DNA from: an uncultured Pelagibacteraceae bacterium
GTDB lineage: Bacteria; Pseudomonadota; Alphaproteobacteria; Pelagibacterales; Pelagibacteraceae
Assembly: GCA_902577075.1 (NCBI GenBank)
Contig: CACGXV010000006.1
Span: forward strand, 1-64,000
Length of the DNA: 64,000 bases
Direction of reading: 5' to 3'
The notes under the pieces were generated by a model that worked only from the letters and a program-made list of their open reading frames with translations, ran no database searches and was not told the origin of the DNA. Position numbers and translations under genes: made by a program. Of this stretch, positions 8,990-17,290 are shown piece by piece; within the stretch, counting starts at the first letter, position 1; each line of letters begins with the position of its first letter.

Positions 8990-9433
8990 TTATTTATCCT
9001 CACCTCTTACCAAGGTAAAAAAATCAACTTTAGTAGCTTCTGTTTTAGATAATATTTCATTTCTTTTGTTATTTTTATATTTAATTAATTTATCAATTAT
9101 ATTTCTTTTAATTATTTCTTTTTTTTCAGTTTGCATCAATGCATCACACAAAGCTGCAATTTTGGATTTATATTTATTTCTACCTTGAACATAACCATGT
9201 CCTTGAATTTTTTTATCTAAACTTAATGAACATCTCGTTATAGTTACTTCTCCAACATTAAAATTATCACCTGTGACGCCTGCTTTTCCTTGAACCATAA
9301 CACTGCCAATCTCAGGTTCTCTTAACCAATTATATTCTATTTTCATATTTAAATTGTCCCAAAGCGATATTAGATAATTTTCATCTGCTGTTGCTAAATA
9401 ACTTAACCATTGTTTTCTTGATTCATTTTTCAT
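8990..9433 (-). CDS. phnG: C-P lyase core subunit PhnG
   Basis: PhnG, 147 residues, first gene of the C-P lyase transcript. The ORF-track start at 9445 is a TTG; the ATG at 9433 (MKNESRKQWLSYLA) fits the usual PhnG N-terminus, where R.xW...LA is conserved, so I use it. The VQGKAGVTGDNFNVGEVTITRC core is characteristic of PhnG. It diverges from phnF across about 66 bp, which must hold both promoters. Confidence 0.93.
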   Translation of the reverse strand: MKNESRKQWLSYLATADENYLISLWDNLNMKIEYNWLREPEIGSVMVQGKAGVTGDNFNVGEVTITRCSLSLDKKIQGHGYVQGRNKYKSKIAALCDALMQTEKKEIIKRNIIDKLIKYKNNKRNEILSKTEATKVDFFTLVRGEDK

Positions 9434-9438
9434 AATAC

Positions 9439-9458
9439 TATACAACTAGACAAGTACT
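9439..9458. promoter_or_regulatory. Possible PhnF operator in the phnG-phnF divergent region
   Basis: On the minus strand the stretch reads ACTTGTCTAGTTGTATAG, with a TTGT-CTAG-TTGT arrangement next to the phnG start. HutC-type GntR regulators often bind sites containing TGTCTAGACA-like cores, and the divergent phnF gene is the obvious candidate to bind here. The inverted symmetry is poor, so this is only a position to test. Confidence 0.25.
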
Positions 9459-9499
9459 AAAATTAAAAATAATTTCAATATATTATTTATTAAAATTTT

Positions 9500-10210
9500 A
9501 TGACAACAAAAGATTTGCTTTGGAAGGAAATATACAATTCAATCAAAAGAGAAATTGTTTTAAATAAGTACAAAATTAATAAAAAGTTAGATTCTGAGAA
9601 TGACTATGCAAAACAATTTAATGTCAATAGACACACTATAAGAAGAGCTTTTAAAGAACTTAAAGATGATAATTTAATATATTCAAAAAGAGGTCTTGGA
9701 GTATTTGTTAAATCATCAAAAATTAATTACTCAATTAGTAAAAACGTACGATTTACCGAGAATATACTTCAAGAAAACCAATCTGTAAGAATTGAAATAA
9801 AGAGTTTTGATATTGCTGAATGCAATCCTTTTGAAAAAAAAGAACTCAATTTAAAAAAAAATGATAAAGTTACACGCATAAATAGCATAGGTTTTGTCAA
9901 CAAGTCACCTTCTGTTATAACCTTCAGATCAATTCCTTATACAAAATTTCCAAAATTTATTAATCTTTTTGTTAAAAAACAATCAGTAACAAAAGCTTTT
10001 AATTTATTGAATATCAAATCAATTAAAAGATCAAAAACTCTAGTCAATGCAGAAATTGCAGACAAAATAAAATCAAATTTATTAAATATAAATGAGGGTG
10101 AAGCATTATTAAAAACTACATCTGTTAATGTCGATTTTAAAAACAATCCTATAGAGTTAAGTGAAAGTCATTTTATTGGATCTAAAATTCAATTTTTAAT
10201 AAAAAATTAG
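9500..10210 (+). CDS. phnF: Phosphonate operon regulator PhnF, GntR/HutC family
   Basis: A 236-residue transcription factor with an N-terminal GntR winged helix (about residues 8-70, containing NRHTIRRAFKELKDDNLI) and a C-terminal UTRA ligand-binding domain. Divergent placement next to phnG is the classical PhnF position, implying local control of the C-P lyase genes. The ligand is unknown; a phosphonate or a pathway intermediate is the usual suggestion. It is followed by 107 bp and then phnC on the same strand. Confidence 0.88.
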   Translation: MTTKDLLWKEIYNSIKREIVLNKYKINKKLDSENDYAKQFNVNRHTIRRAFKELKDDNLIYSKRGLGVFVKSSKINYSISKNVRFTENILQENQSVRIEIKSFDIAECNPFEKKELNLKKNDKVTRINSIGFVNKSPSVITFRSIPYTKFPKFINLFVKKQSVTKAFNLLNIKSIKRSKTLVNAEIADKIKSNLLNINEGEALLKTTSVNVDFKNNPIELSESHFIGSKIQFLIKN

Positions 10211-10230
10211 ATTTTCTACCTTAGGTTTAA

Positions 10231-10248
10231 ATTTCATATAACTTAAAC
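10231..10248 (+). promoter_or_regulatory. Weak Pho-box-like repeat upstream of phnC
   Basis: The sequence ATTTCAT-ATAA-CTTAAAC has the 7-4-7 layout of a Pho box and lies about 70 bp before phnC. The first half matches the classical CTGTCAT at 5/7 and the second at 4/7. In such AT-rich DNA this is weak, but the phnCDE importer is a normal Pho regulon member and has no better site upstream. Confidence 0.25.
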
Positions 10249-10317
10249 AAAATTTAAAAGATTCATTAATAATATTTTAACATTTATTAAAGATTAGAGG
10301 ATTAATAAATTCCTCAA

Positions 10318-11142
10318 ATGATTATAAAAAAAGTAAACAAATTTTTCGGTGATAATCATGCCGTTAAAAACGTTTCTTTTGAGGTTAACAAACCTCAAAT
10401 GATAGGAATCATAGGTAGATCTGGGGCTGGTAAATCAACATTACTAAGAATTATAAATCGACTCACTGACGCAACAGATGGGTCGATTGAAATTGAAGGT
10501 CAAAATATTCTAGATTTAAAAAGTAAGGAAAAGAGATCATGGCAAAGAAACTGTGCAATGATTTTTCAACAATTTAATTTAGTCCCACGATTAGATGTTC
10601 TAACAAATGTAATATTAGGCAGATTAAACTATCAGGGCTCATTTAGAGCATCTTTAAAAATGTTTTCTCGAGATGAAAGAGCTGATGCTCTGATTTTACT
10701 CAATAACTTAGGTATGGCTAACACTGCTCTCCAAAGAGCTGAAACATTATCTGGAGGTCAACAGCAACGTGTAGCTATATGCAGAGCTTTGATGCAAAAT
10801 CCTAAAATGATTTTAGCAGATGAACCAATTGCATCTTTAGACCCAATGAATGCAAGAATGGTAATGGAGTCATTAAGAAAAATTCATGATGAAAAAAATT
10901 TAACGGTCATTTCAAATCTTCATACACTTGATACAGCGAAAACTTATTGTGATCGAATTATTGGAATGAAAGATGGTGAAATAGTCTTTGATGATTTGCC
11001 TGAAAAATTATCTGATAAACTTGCAAGAGAAATTTATGGTGCAGAGGCTGATGAAGCTTTTGAACCACAAGTAACATCCACTGAGCTTAAAACAAAAAAA
11101 AAGATAAATGGAGATGTTGAGAAAGAATTTGCAACTGCATGA
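10318..11142 (+). CDS. phnC: Phosphonate ABC transporter ATP-binding protein PhnC
   Basis: ATPase of the PhnCDE phosphonate importer, 274 residues. Walker A is GRSGAGKS (33-40), the signature [11 protein letters not shown], and Walker [14 protein letters not shown]. The switch reads ISNLHTLD rather than the common VTHD, as seen in PhnC proteins. The last 30 residues are charged and variable. First gene of the phnC-D-E-E2 unit, 60 bp ahead of phnD, which has its own strong ribosome-binding site (AAAGGAGATAATT). Confidence 0.94.
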   Translation: MIIKKVNKFFGDNHAVKNVSFEVNKPQMIGIIGRSGAGKSTLLRIINRLTDATDGSIEIEGQNILDLKSKEKRSWQRNCAMIFQQFNLVPRLDVLTNVILGRLNYQGSFRASLKMFSRDERADALILLNNLGMANTALQRAETLSGGQQQRVAICRALMQNPKMILADEPIASLDPMNARMVMESLRKIHDEKNLTVISNLHTLDTAKTYCDRIIGMKDGEIVFDDLPEKLSDKLAREIYGAEADEAFEPQVTSTELKTKKKINGDVEKEFATA

Positions 11143-11202
11143 GATCAATAACTCATCGTTACAAATAAGTCGTTAGACTAAAATTATAAAAAGGAGATAA
11201 TT

Positions 11203-12153
11203 ATGTTTAATAAACTAACAAGAGTTATTGCACTTTTGGCTATGGTGTTTTTTTCAACTCAAGCTAATGCAGTAACTTACACAGGTCCAAAAATGGACTT
11301 AAGTAAACACCAACCAGAATTTAGAGTTGGTTTTTTAGGTGACGAAGCAGCTCAAGATATTATAGCTAGAAATGAATGTTTCATGCCGTATATCGAAGCC
11401 GCTTATGGTGTACCTGCTAAATTCTTTACATTTAAAGATTACGCAGGAACAATGGAGTCGATGCTAGGTGGTAATCTAGATTACACATGGTTTGGTTCAT
11501 CCGGATATGCGGGTATGTATCTTAAAGATCCAACTGCAGTAGTACCAGTACTAACAAGAATGCAGCCAACAGGTGATATGGGTTACTACTCTGTTGCAGT
11601 AGCAACTAAAGCATCTGGAATTAAATCAATGGCAGATCTTAAAGGTAAATCTTTTGGTTGGGCTGACCCTAACTCTACATCAGGTTTTTTAATTCCTTCA
11701 ATTGAATTAAAGGCTATGGGTATGGACCCAGATACATATTTTTCAAAAACACAGTTTTCTGGAGGACATGAAAACAATGTATTAGCGGTAATGAATGGTG
11801 ATGTTGATGCTGGTGTAACATGGGTATCTGGTGTTGGTAGCTGGGAAGAAGGATATTCGTCAGGGAATTTAAGAAAAATGGTTGATAAAGGGATTTTAAA
11901 TATGGACGACATTGTTCAAATTTGGTCTTCAAAATTAATTCCTAATGGTCCAATTGTGATGCCTACTTTTTTACCTGTTAGAGCACACCAAGTAATGATT
12001 GGTTTAAAGCAATGGATACACGAGAACGATCCAAAATGTAGCGAAAACGTTGCAAACGGGATTGTAAAAAAATGGGTTCCGGTGGATCATTCTTTTTACG
12101 AATCAGTTGTAGCTGCAAGAAAAGCTAAAATTGAAGCGCAAAAAAATAATTAA
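11203..12153 (+). CDS. phnD: Phosphonate ABC transporter substrate-binding protein PhnD
   Basis: Periplasmic binding protein, 316 residues, with a signal peptide cleaved after about residue 23 (TQANA). The PhnD/SsuA-like fold is indicated by RVGFLGDEAAQDI, the WFGSSGYAGMYL region near residue 100 and KSFGWADPNSTSGFLIP. Ligand may be 2-aminoethylphosphonate, methylphosphonate or another alkylphosphonate; sequence reading cannot decide. A strong hairpin directly after the gene should make phnD mRNA more abundant than the permease mRNA. Confidence 0.94.
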   Translation: MFNKLTRVIALLAMVFFSTQANAVTYTGPKMDLSKHQPEFRVGFLGDEAAQDIIARNECFMPYIEAAYGVPAKFFTFKDYAGTMESMLGGNLDYTWFGSSGYAGMYLKDPTAVVPVLTRMQPTGDMGYYSVAVATKASGIKSMADLKGKSFGWADPNSTSGFLIPSIELKAMGMDPDTYFSKTQFSGGHENNVLAVMNGDVDAGVTWVSGVGSWEEGYSSGNLRKMVDKGILNMDDIVQIWSSKLIPNGPIVMPTFLPVRAHQVMIGLKQWIHENDPKCSENVANGIVKKWVPVDHSFYESVVAARKAKIEAQKNN

Positions 12154-12166
12154 TTAAACCCCCTAT

Positions 12167-12203
12167 AATCAGAGGCAAAGACTGTAAATCTTTGCCTCTG
12201 ATT
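12167..12203 (+). terminator. Terminator or attenuator hairpin between phnD and phnE
   Basis: A perfect 15-bp stem (AATCAGAGGCAAAGA with its exact complement) encloses a 7-nt loop and is followed by TATTTTT. It lies inside the operon, so it is probably a partial terminator or a 3' mRNA stabiliser that lets the binding protein be made in excess over the permeases. Confidence 0.85.
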
Positions 12204-12217
12204 TATTTTTAAAAATT

Positions 12218-13072
12218 ATGACAAAAGCCTTACCTGCCAACCTAGAACAAATTGAAGTTAATTTAAAAAAATTAACAAACCAGAGAACTAGGTCCTCGCT
12301 ACTTGGAATTGCAATTCTAATATTAATTTTTTTTGGTGGTACCTTGGTATCGTTAGAAGCAAATGCAGGGTCTTTTGGAAGAGGTATAGCTAATTTTTTT
12401 AACTACCCTAGAGATTTATTTGTAGACACTTTTGAGATGGGATGGAAATATTGGCCAAGAGTTATTAAGTATATTCCTGAATTAATTATTACTTTAAATA
12501 TTGCTTTATTTTCAACTTCTATAGGTTTTATTTTAGCAATTATATTTGCAATTTTTTCAAGTAGGAATCTAATTAGAAACAAAAAAGTTATTCAATTTAC
12601 AAAATTTTTAATGGATGTGACAAGATCATTTCCAACATTAATAATAGCAATGGTGTTTTTATATCTAATGGGTAAATCATCTTTACCAGCTGTAATTGCT
12701 ATAACAATACATACTGCTGGAGCACTTGGTAAATTATTTACAGAGGCTATAGAAAATTGTGATGGAAAACCTATTGAAGGTTTAAGTTCTGTTGGTGCAA
12801 CTTGGACACAGAAGATAAGATTTTCAGTTCTTCCCCAGGTACTACCTTTGTTTTTAAGTTATGGAATATTGAGGTTAGAAATTAATGTTAGAGAATCTAC
12901 AATATTAGGTTTTGTTGGTGCAGGTGGAATTGGAGAAATGTTAGCGGCTCTAATTCAGTGGAATTATGGAGCTGATGTTTTAGCGTGTATGTTCTTACTG
13001 GTTGGTACGATAATTGCATTAGATTATTTGTCTGCATATTGGAGACATAAATTAATTGGAGCAAATCAATGA
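12218..13072 (+). CDS. phnE: Phosphonate ABC transporter permease PhnE (first copy)
   Basis: A 284-residue inner-membrane permease with about six membrane segments. The ABC coupling (EAA) loop near residues 180-205 contains EGLSSVGATWTQKIRFSVLPQ. It overlaps the second permease gene by 4 bp (ATGA), so the two chains are coupled and probably form a heterodimeric channel with PhnC and PhnD. The ligand preference is not visible. Confidence 0.92.
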   Translation: MTKALPANLEQIEVNLKKLTNQRTRSSLLGIAILILIFFGGTLVSLEANAGSFGRGIANFFNYPRDLFVDTFEMGWKYWPRVIKYIPELIITLNIALFSTSIGFILAIIFAIFSSRNLIRNKKVIQFTKFLMDVTRSFPTLIIAMVFLYLMGKSSLPAVIAITIHTAGALGKLFTEAIENCDGKPIEGLSSVGATWTQKIRFSVLPQVLPLFLSYGILRLEINVRESTILGFVGAGGIGEMLAALIQWNYGADVLACMFLLVGTIIALDYLSAYWRHKLIGANQ

Positions 13073-14469
13073 GTTCTAGTTTAGCTATTCAAAGAGAAAA
13101 TATTCGTAAATTATTTCCTGACACATTTAAACAAGCCAGAAAGAGTAGATTAAGAGGCCAAATAATTTTTTTTCTCGTCTTAGTATATTTAATAGTAGGT
13201 TTTTTTACTTTAGATGTTGTTGATATCCCAAAAAAATGGAAACCACAAAATGCTGCTATGTTTGTCTTAGACACATATGCACACAAAGATCATGTAACAA
13301 TGAAATGGGAAAATCATGAGGATATTAAAATAGCTTTTGAAGGAAATTATAGAAGTGTTTATGGAAGAGATAATCTTGATAAATCAATTCCAGATTGGTT
13401 TTACAAAAATTCTGATAATGTTGGCAATGTAGTTGAGTTTAATAATAAAGGTAAGGCAATATTATACAAAGATAAAGTCGAGATTGTAAATTTTCCAAAA
13501 TATGAGAGAGATTTTACCATAAAATTAAATTCTAATGGTAAACCTTACCTTGTAGGTTCAGAGGATTTGGTCATAGAAGATTTAAAAGGTTTTAGAATCA
13601 CAGAAAATAGAGTTGAATTTAGACCAACTTTGTATGAGAGAATTCAAGTATATCCAAAAAAAGTTGAAATTCATCGTTACAGTATCGGATGGAAATATTT
13701 TTGGTTTGATTTCTCAAGTCCGTTAGAACCATATACCTTTTTCGAAGCACTAGGTTTGACTTTTTCTAAAGAAAGAGTTGTTCCTGAAATGTCTAATTTA
13801 AAACTTTTCTTAACAGAGATTAAGGATAATGAAGCATTTATGCACGGTAGAGTTTGGTGGGCAATGCTCGAAACAATAGTTATGGCTGTATTAGGGACAA
13901 TGTTTGCTACGGTAATGGCTCTGCCCTTGTCATTCCTTGCTGCATACAACGTTACACCTATTAAAGCTCTAAGATTTACGTTAAGAAGATTATTTGATAC
14001 TTTAAGAGGAATAGACTTTTTAATTTGGAGTTTAATATTTTTAAGAGCTTTTGGTCCAGGACCCTTCACTGGTATTTTTGCAATTGGTTTTACTGATACA
14101 GGTACTTTAGGTAAATTATATTCTGAAGCAATTGAAAATACTGAGAAGAAACAACAAGAAGGAGTTCAATCTACAGGGGCTAGCAAATTTCTACAACATA
14201 GATTTGGTATAATTCCTCAAATACTTCCAATTTTTGTATCTCAATCCTTATACTATTTAGAGTCAAATACTAGAGGAGCCGTAATAATAGGTGCAATGGG
14301 TGCAGGAGGAATTGGGTTACAATTTTTAGGTGCGCTAGCTACTGGAAATGATTTTGAAAATGTCGCCTACATGGCAATATTAGTTTTGGCTGTAGTAATA
14401 TTTATGGATAGATTATCTGCTTGGCTTAGAAGAATATTAATTGGATCAGATCAATTAATTGTAAGGTAA
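13069..14469 (+). CDS. phnE2: Phosphonate ABC transporter permease PhnE2, with a long N-terminal periplasmic insert
   Basis: A 466-residue permease, much longer than its 284-residue partner. After a first membrane segment (about residues 28-50) there is a stretch of about 200 mostly polar residues, predicted periplasmic, before the canonical permease core starts near residue 260. The coupling loop contains EGVQSTGASKFLQHRFGIIPQ. Gene pairs phnE/phnE2 are known in marine alphaproteobacteria; the role of the insert is not known to me. It is the last gene of the transporter unit. Confidence 0.9.
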   Translation: MSSSLAIQRENIRKLFPDTFKQARKSRLRGQIIFFLVLVYLIVGFFTLDVVDIPKKWKPQNAAMFVLDTYAHKDHVTMKWENHEDIKIAFEGNYRSVYGRDNLDKSIPDWFYKNSDNVGNVVEFNNKGKAILYKDKVEIVNFPKYERDFTIKLNSNGKPYLVGSEDLVIEDLKGFRITENRVEFRPTLYERIQVYPKKVEIHRYSIGWKYFWFDFSSPLEPYTFFEALGLTFSKERVVPEMSNLKLFLTEIKDNEAFMHGRVWWAMLETIVMAVLGTMFATVMALPLSFLAAYNVTPIKALRFTLRRLFDTLRGIDFLIWSLIFLRAFGPGPFTGIFAIGFTDTGTLGKLYSEAIENTEKKQQEGVQSTGASKFLQHRFGIIPQILPIFVSQSLYYLESNTRGAVIIGAMGAGGIGLQFLGALATGNDFENVAYMAILVLAVVIFMDRLSAWLRRILIGSDQLIVR

Positions 14470-14536
14470 ATAGAAAAAATACCTTTATCAAAAATTTTTC
14501 TAGAAATTTTAATTTAGGAATTTAAAAAGATAAAAA

Positions 14537-14965
14537 TCAATCTTTCCAGAATTTCCACCAAGGTTTTTCTTCCTTTGTTATTTCATTATTGTCAACAACA
14601 ACTTTAGTTATAGATGGATCCTCTCCATCTACTAATCCTGCTCTAGCAGTTGTTTTAGCGTCTTCTAATTTTAGTTTTGCCTCAAAAACTCTATTTTCAT
14701 TACACAATTTCATGCCCTCTTTCATTAATGCTTCTGCCTCAGATGCTTTTTCGGGACTAGATCTTGAAATATCATTTTTAACAGTGGCTCTTAACATAAG
14801 TACGCCAGGGTCTTCACAATTCCCTATTTCATTTTTAAATGTATCCTCAGTATTTTGTGAATAACTACTGCCGGCTTGTTGCTCTGTTATTTTAGCATGA
14901 TTTTCAGCTTGAGTAATAGAAATTGTGGATAAAGTTAATATAAATGAGATTAAGATTTTATTCAT
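14537..14965 (-). CDS. Small secreted protein of unknown function next to the phosphonate importer
   Basis: A 142-residue protein with a good signal peptide (MNKILISFILTLSTISITQA, cleaved near residue 20). The mature part is acidic and helical, has two cysteines (in GNCEDP and KLCNEN) and ends in the aromatic stretch KPWWKFWKD. Residues 55-110 may form a helical hairpin. I recognise no family. It sits convergent to phnE2 with a 67-bp gap and divergent to the MFS gene. Nothing in the sequence ties it to phosphorus except its position. Confidence 0.7.
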   Translation of the reverse strand: MNKILISFILTLSTISITQAENHAKITEQQAGSSYSQNTEDTFKNEIGNCEDPGVLMLRATVKNDISRSSPEKASEAEALMKEGMKLCNENRVFEAKLKLEDAKTTARAGLVDGEDPSITKVVVDNNEITKEEKPWWKFWKD

Positions 14966-15019
14966 AATAATCTATTAACTTACTTTTGTTAAAAAAATGT
15001 TAAAGAAATAAAAAAATTT

Positions 15020-16192
15020 GTGAAATATTTGTCTGCATTTTTAATAGGTATATCAGTTACCTTTTGTTACAGCAGTTGTATGTATCTGTTCTCAGCGTTG
15101 TTGCTAACTTGGGAAAATGAACTTAGTATCTCAAGGAATAATTTAACCTTTATTTATTCTCTAGGCTTAGTTGTGCATAGTTTACTTTTACCTTTTCTAG
15201 GTAAGATTGTAGATAGAAATCTAAGTTTTCCAATGATGTGGACCAGTCCTATACTGTTAGGACTAAGTGTAATTTATCTTTCATCAGTAGATACATATGG
15301 TGGATTTTTACTTGCTTGGATACTTGTCAGTGCAACCTCGGGTGGCTGTCTTTATACGATGCTTTTTAGTGTCATTACTATTAATTTAAAATCAAAGGCC
15401 AAAACATCTATTGCAATAATTACTTTATTTGCTGGATTTGCAAGCACATACACATTTCCTACTGCTACTTATTTAACAGAACAATATGACTGGAGGTTTA
15501 CTGTATTTATTTTTGGAATATTAAATATATTGATTAGTTCACCAGCTAATTATTTTGGTTTCAAAAATATAATTATAAAAGAATTTAAAAAAATTGAAAA
15601 GAAAACAGATCAAAATTCAAAGCTTAAAATAATACTTAAAGATTATAGATTTTGGTTATTTAGTTTTTCATTGTTTGTTATTGGATTTAATATTGGTGCT
15701 ATTACAACTCATGTAATTCCAATGTTGCAGGAAAAAGGGATGAGTCTATCCCAAGCTGTATTGACAGCATCTCTGTTTGGACCAGGACAAGTAATAGGTA
15801 GAATTTTAGTTATGATATATGGAGGTGATAAGTCAAATTTAAAATTATTTGTAATTTGTTTTTACTCGATGGTAGTTGGAATGATATTTTTATACTTTAT
15901 AAATATTAATCATTACTTAGCATTTTTATTTGTTTTATTTAATAGTTCAGCATATGGCAGTATGGCTATTTTAAAACCTTTGGTTCAAAATGATACTTTT
16001 GGCCAAAAAAACTTTGGCAATATTCATGGTATTTTAGCTTTGCAATATATGATTGGTAGTATTGCTGGTCCATGGATTGGTTCGTTGGTATGGAATGTAG
16101 GAGGATATGATTTGTTAATATTAGTATTTTTTGTTTTAGCAATATTTGGTAACTCGACAGCAATTTTTTTAAACAAAAAAAAGTTTATTTAA
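15020..16192 (+). CDS. Major facilitator superfamily transporter, substrate unknown
   Basis: A 390-residue protein with about 12 membrane segments and a central cytoplasmic loop near residues 185-210. The FLGKIVDRNLSF loop after the second segment fits the MFS motif A position. It begins with GTG and its end overlaps the convergent PhnZ-type gene by 8 bp. The position suggests, but does not prove, transport of an organophosphorus compound. Related MFS proteins carry monocarboxylates or oxalate/formate. Confidence 0.75.
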   Translation: MKYLSAFLIGISVTFCYSSCMYLFSALLLTWENELSISRNNLTFIYSLGLVVHSLLLPFLGKIVDRNLSFPMMWTSPILLGLSVIYLSSVDTYGGFLLAWILVSATSGGCLYTMLFSVITINLKSKAKTSIAIITLFAGFASTYTFPTATYLTEQYDWRFTVFIFGILNILISSPANYFGFKNIIIKEFKKIEKKTDQNSKLKIILKDYRFWLFSFSLFVIGFNIGAITTHVIPMLQEKGMSLSQAVLTASLFGPGQVIGRILVMIYGGDKSNLKLFVICFYSMVVGMIFLYFININHYLAFLFVLFNSSAYGSMAILKPLVQNDTFGQKNFGNIHGILALQYMIGSIAGPWIGSLVWNVGGYDLLILVFFVLAIFGNSTAIFLNKKKFI

Positions 16193-16736
16193 AGCTTCTC
16201 TCTACGTGTTTGTAAAAATAATTTATATTTGGAATTTCTAAATTTTCAATTTTAGCAAGATCATCATATTTTCTTAATCTAACTGCATCTTGCATAAAAG
16301 GTTGTTTAATAAATTCGTTTGCTTCCTCTTTGGAAAAACTTCCTCCTTGGACATCTAAACTTCGTTTTGAAGCAATAGATAAAGACTCATAATAACCTTT
16401 TTCACAATAAACCAAATATCTTTTAGCCGGAACATGTCCTTTAATTAATATTGTAACATCTTCTGGAAAAAATCTAGAAAGAAAAAGAGATCCTGAATTT
16501 TCATGCTTTTTATCTATTCCTTTTTTTATGGCTTCTTTGTCATTATTAATTAAGTGACCAATATCATGGAATAGGGCTGCAGTAATAAAAAAATGGTTTT
16601 CATTATTTTTTTTTGCCAATAATGCGCATTGAATTGCATGTTCTAGTTGTGAAACTTTTTCATTTCCATATTGTTTGTCTGATCCAATTTCTTCTATAAT
16701 TTTAAATAAATTGGCAATATTTGACATATTATCCAT
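16185..16736 (-). CDS. phnZ: PhnZ/TmpB-type HD-domain mixed-valent diiron oxygenase
   Basis: A 183-residue HD-domain protein of the phosphonate-associated family that includes PhnZ, which cleaves 2-amino-1-hydroxyethylphosphonate to glycine and phosphate, and TmpB, which acts on the trimethylated analogue. The expected ligands are present: H33, the HD pair H57-D58 (in FHDIGHL), H78, H101 and D158, close to PhnZ numbering. The N-terminal YGNEKVSQLEHA and the KRYLVY and QGGSFSKEE stretches are family hallmarks. The partner dioxygenase (PhnY/TmpA) is not in the window. A good Pho-box-like repeat lies 22 bp upstream. Start could be residue 4 instead. Confidence 0.85.
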   Translation of the reverse strand: MDNMSNIANLFKIIEEIGSDKQYGNEKVSQLEHAIQCALLAKKNNENHFFITAALFHDIGHLINNDKEAIKKGIDKKHENSGSLFLSRFFPEDVTILIKGHVPAKRYLVYCEKGYYESLSIASKRSLDVQGGSFSKEEANEFIKQPFMQDAVRLRKYDDLAKIENLEIPNINYFYKHVERSFK

Positions 16737-16758
16737 TATATTCTTTTAAATTAAAAAT

Positions 16759-16776
16759 GTTTCAGTTTTATTACAA
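16759..16776 (-). promoter_or_regulatory. Pho-box-like repeat upstream of phnZ
   Basis: Minus strand TTGTAAT-AAAA-CTGAAAC: two 7-mers with a 4-bp spacer, 7/7 and 6/7 against the local YTGTAAY repeat and pointing towards phnZ. A TTTAAT-type -10 can be drawn just downstream, leaving a very short leader. The same layout is seen at pstS. Confidence 0.6.
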
Positions 16777-16834
16777 TTTAGATTTAGTACTCATTAAGTA
16801 TAGAAAAAATATTTTATAGTAATAAAAGTTAAAA

Positions 16835-17290
16835 ATGAAAAAACTTTTATTTGTTTGTACTGGCAATTCTCACAGAAGCATATTGGCCGAAAGTGTAGTT
16901 AATAAATTTCATAAAAATAAATTTATTGGTTACAGTGCGGGTAGCAAACCATCTGGAATAATTAATAAATATGTCATTAAGTATCTAAATGAAAATAATT
17001 TTGATACAAAAAATCTGTCATCAAAAAACTTCAACAAATTCTTGAATGAGAAAACAACCTTTGATCAGGTATTTACTGTATGTAACAATGCTAGTAATGA
17101 AGTTTGTCCAGTCTGGCCATCCCCTGAAAAAATAGTTCATTGGGATATTGAAGATCCTGTTTATATCATTAATGAGTTAGAGAAGAGTGATAAACCAAAT
17201 AAAGAAGAGCTGATTTCAACAGAAATACATAAAACTTATTCCAATTTAGAAACAAGAATTAATGATTGGATAAAAAATTATGAAATATAG
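16835..17290 (+). CDS. arsC: Arsenate reductase, low-molecular-weight phosphatase type (thioredoxin-coupled)
   Basis: A 151-residue LMW-PTP-fold protein. The phosphate/arsenate loop CTGNSHR (C8-X5-R14) and two further cysteines, C83 and C91 (in VCNNASNEVCPVWP), match the redox triad of Staphylococcus-type ArsC, so it is an arsenate reductase rather than a tyrosine phosphatase. His13 replaces the more usual small residue in the loop. It overlaps the aquaporin gene by 11 bp. Arsenate enters through phosphate transporters, which explains its place in a phosphate-scarcity region. Confidence 0.87.
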   Translation: MKKLLFVCTGNSHRSILAESVVNKFHKNKFIGYSAGSKPSGIINKYVIKYLNENNFDTKNLSSKNFNKFLNEKTTFDQVFTVCNNASNEVCPVWPSPEKIVHWDIEDPVYIINELEKSDKPNKEELISTEIHKTYSNLETRINDWIKNYEI

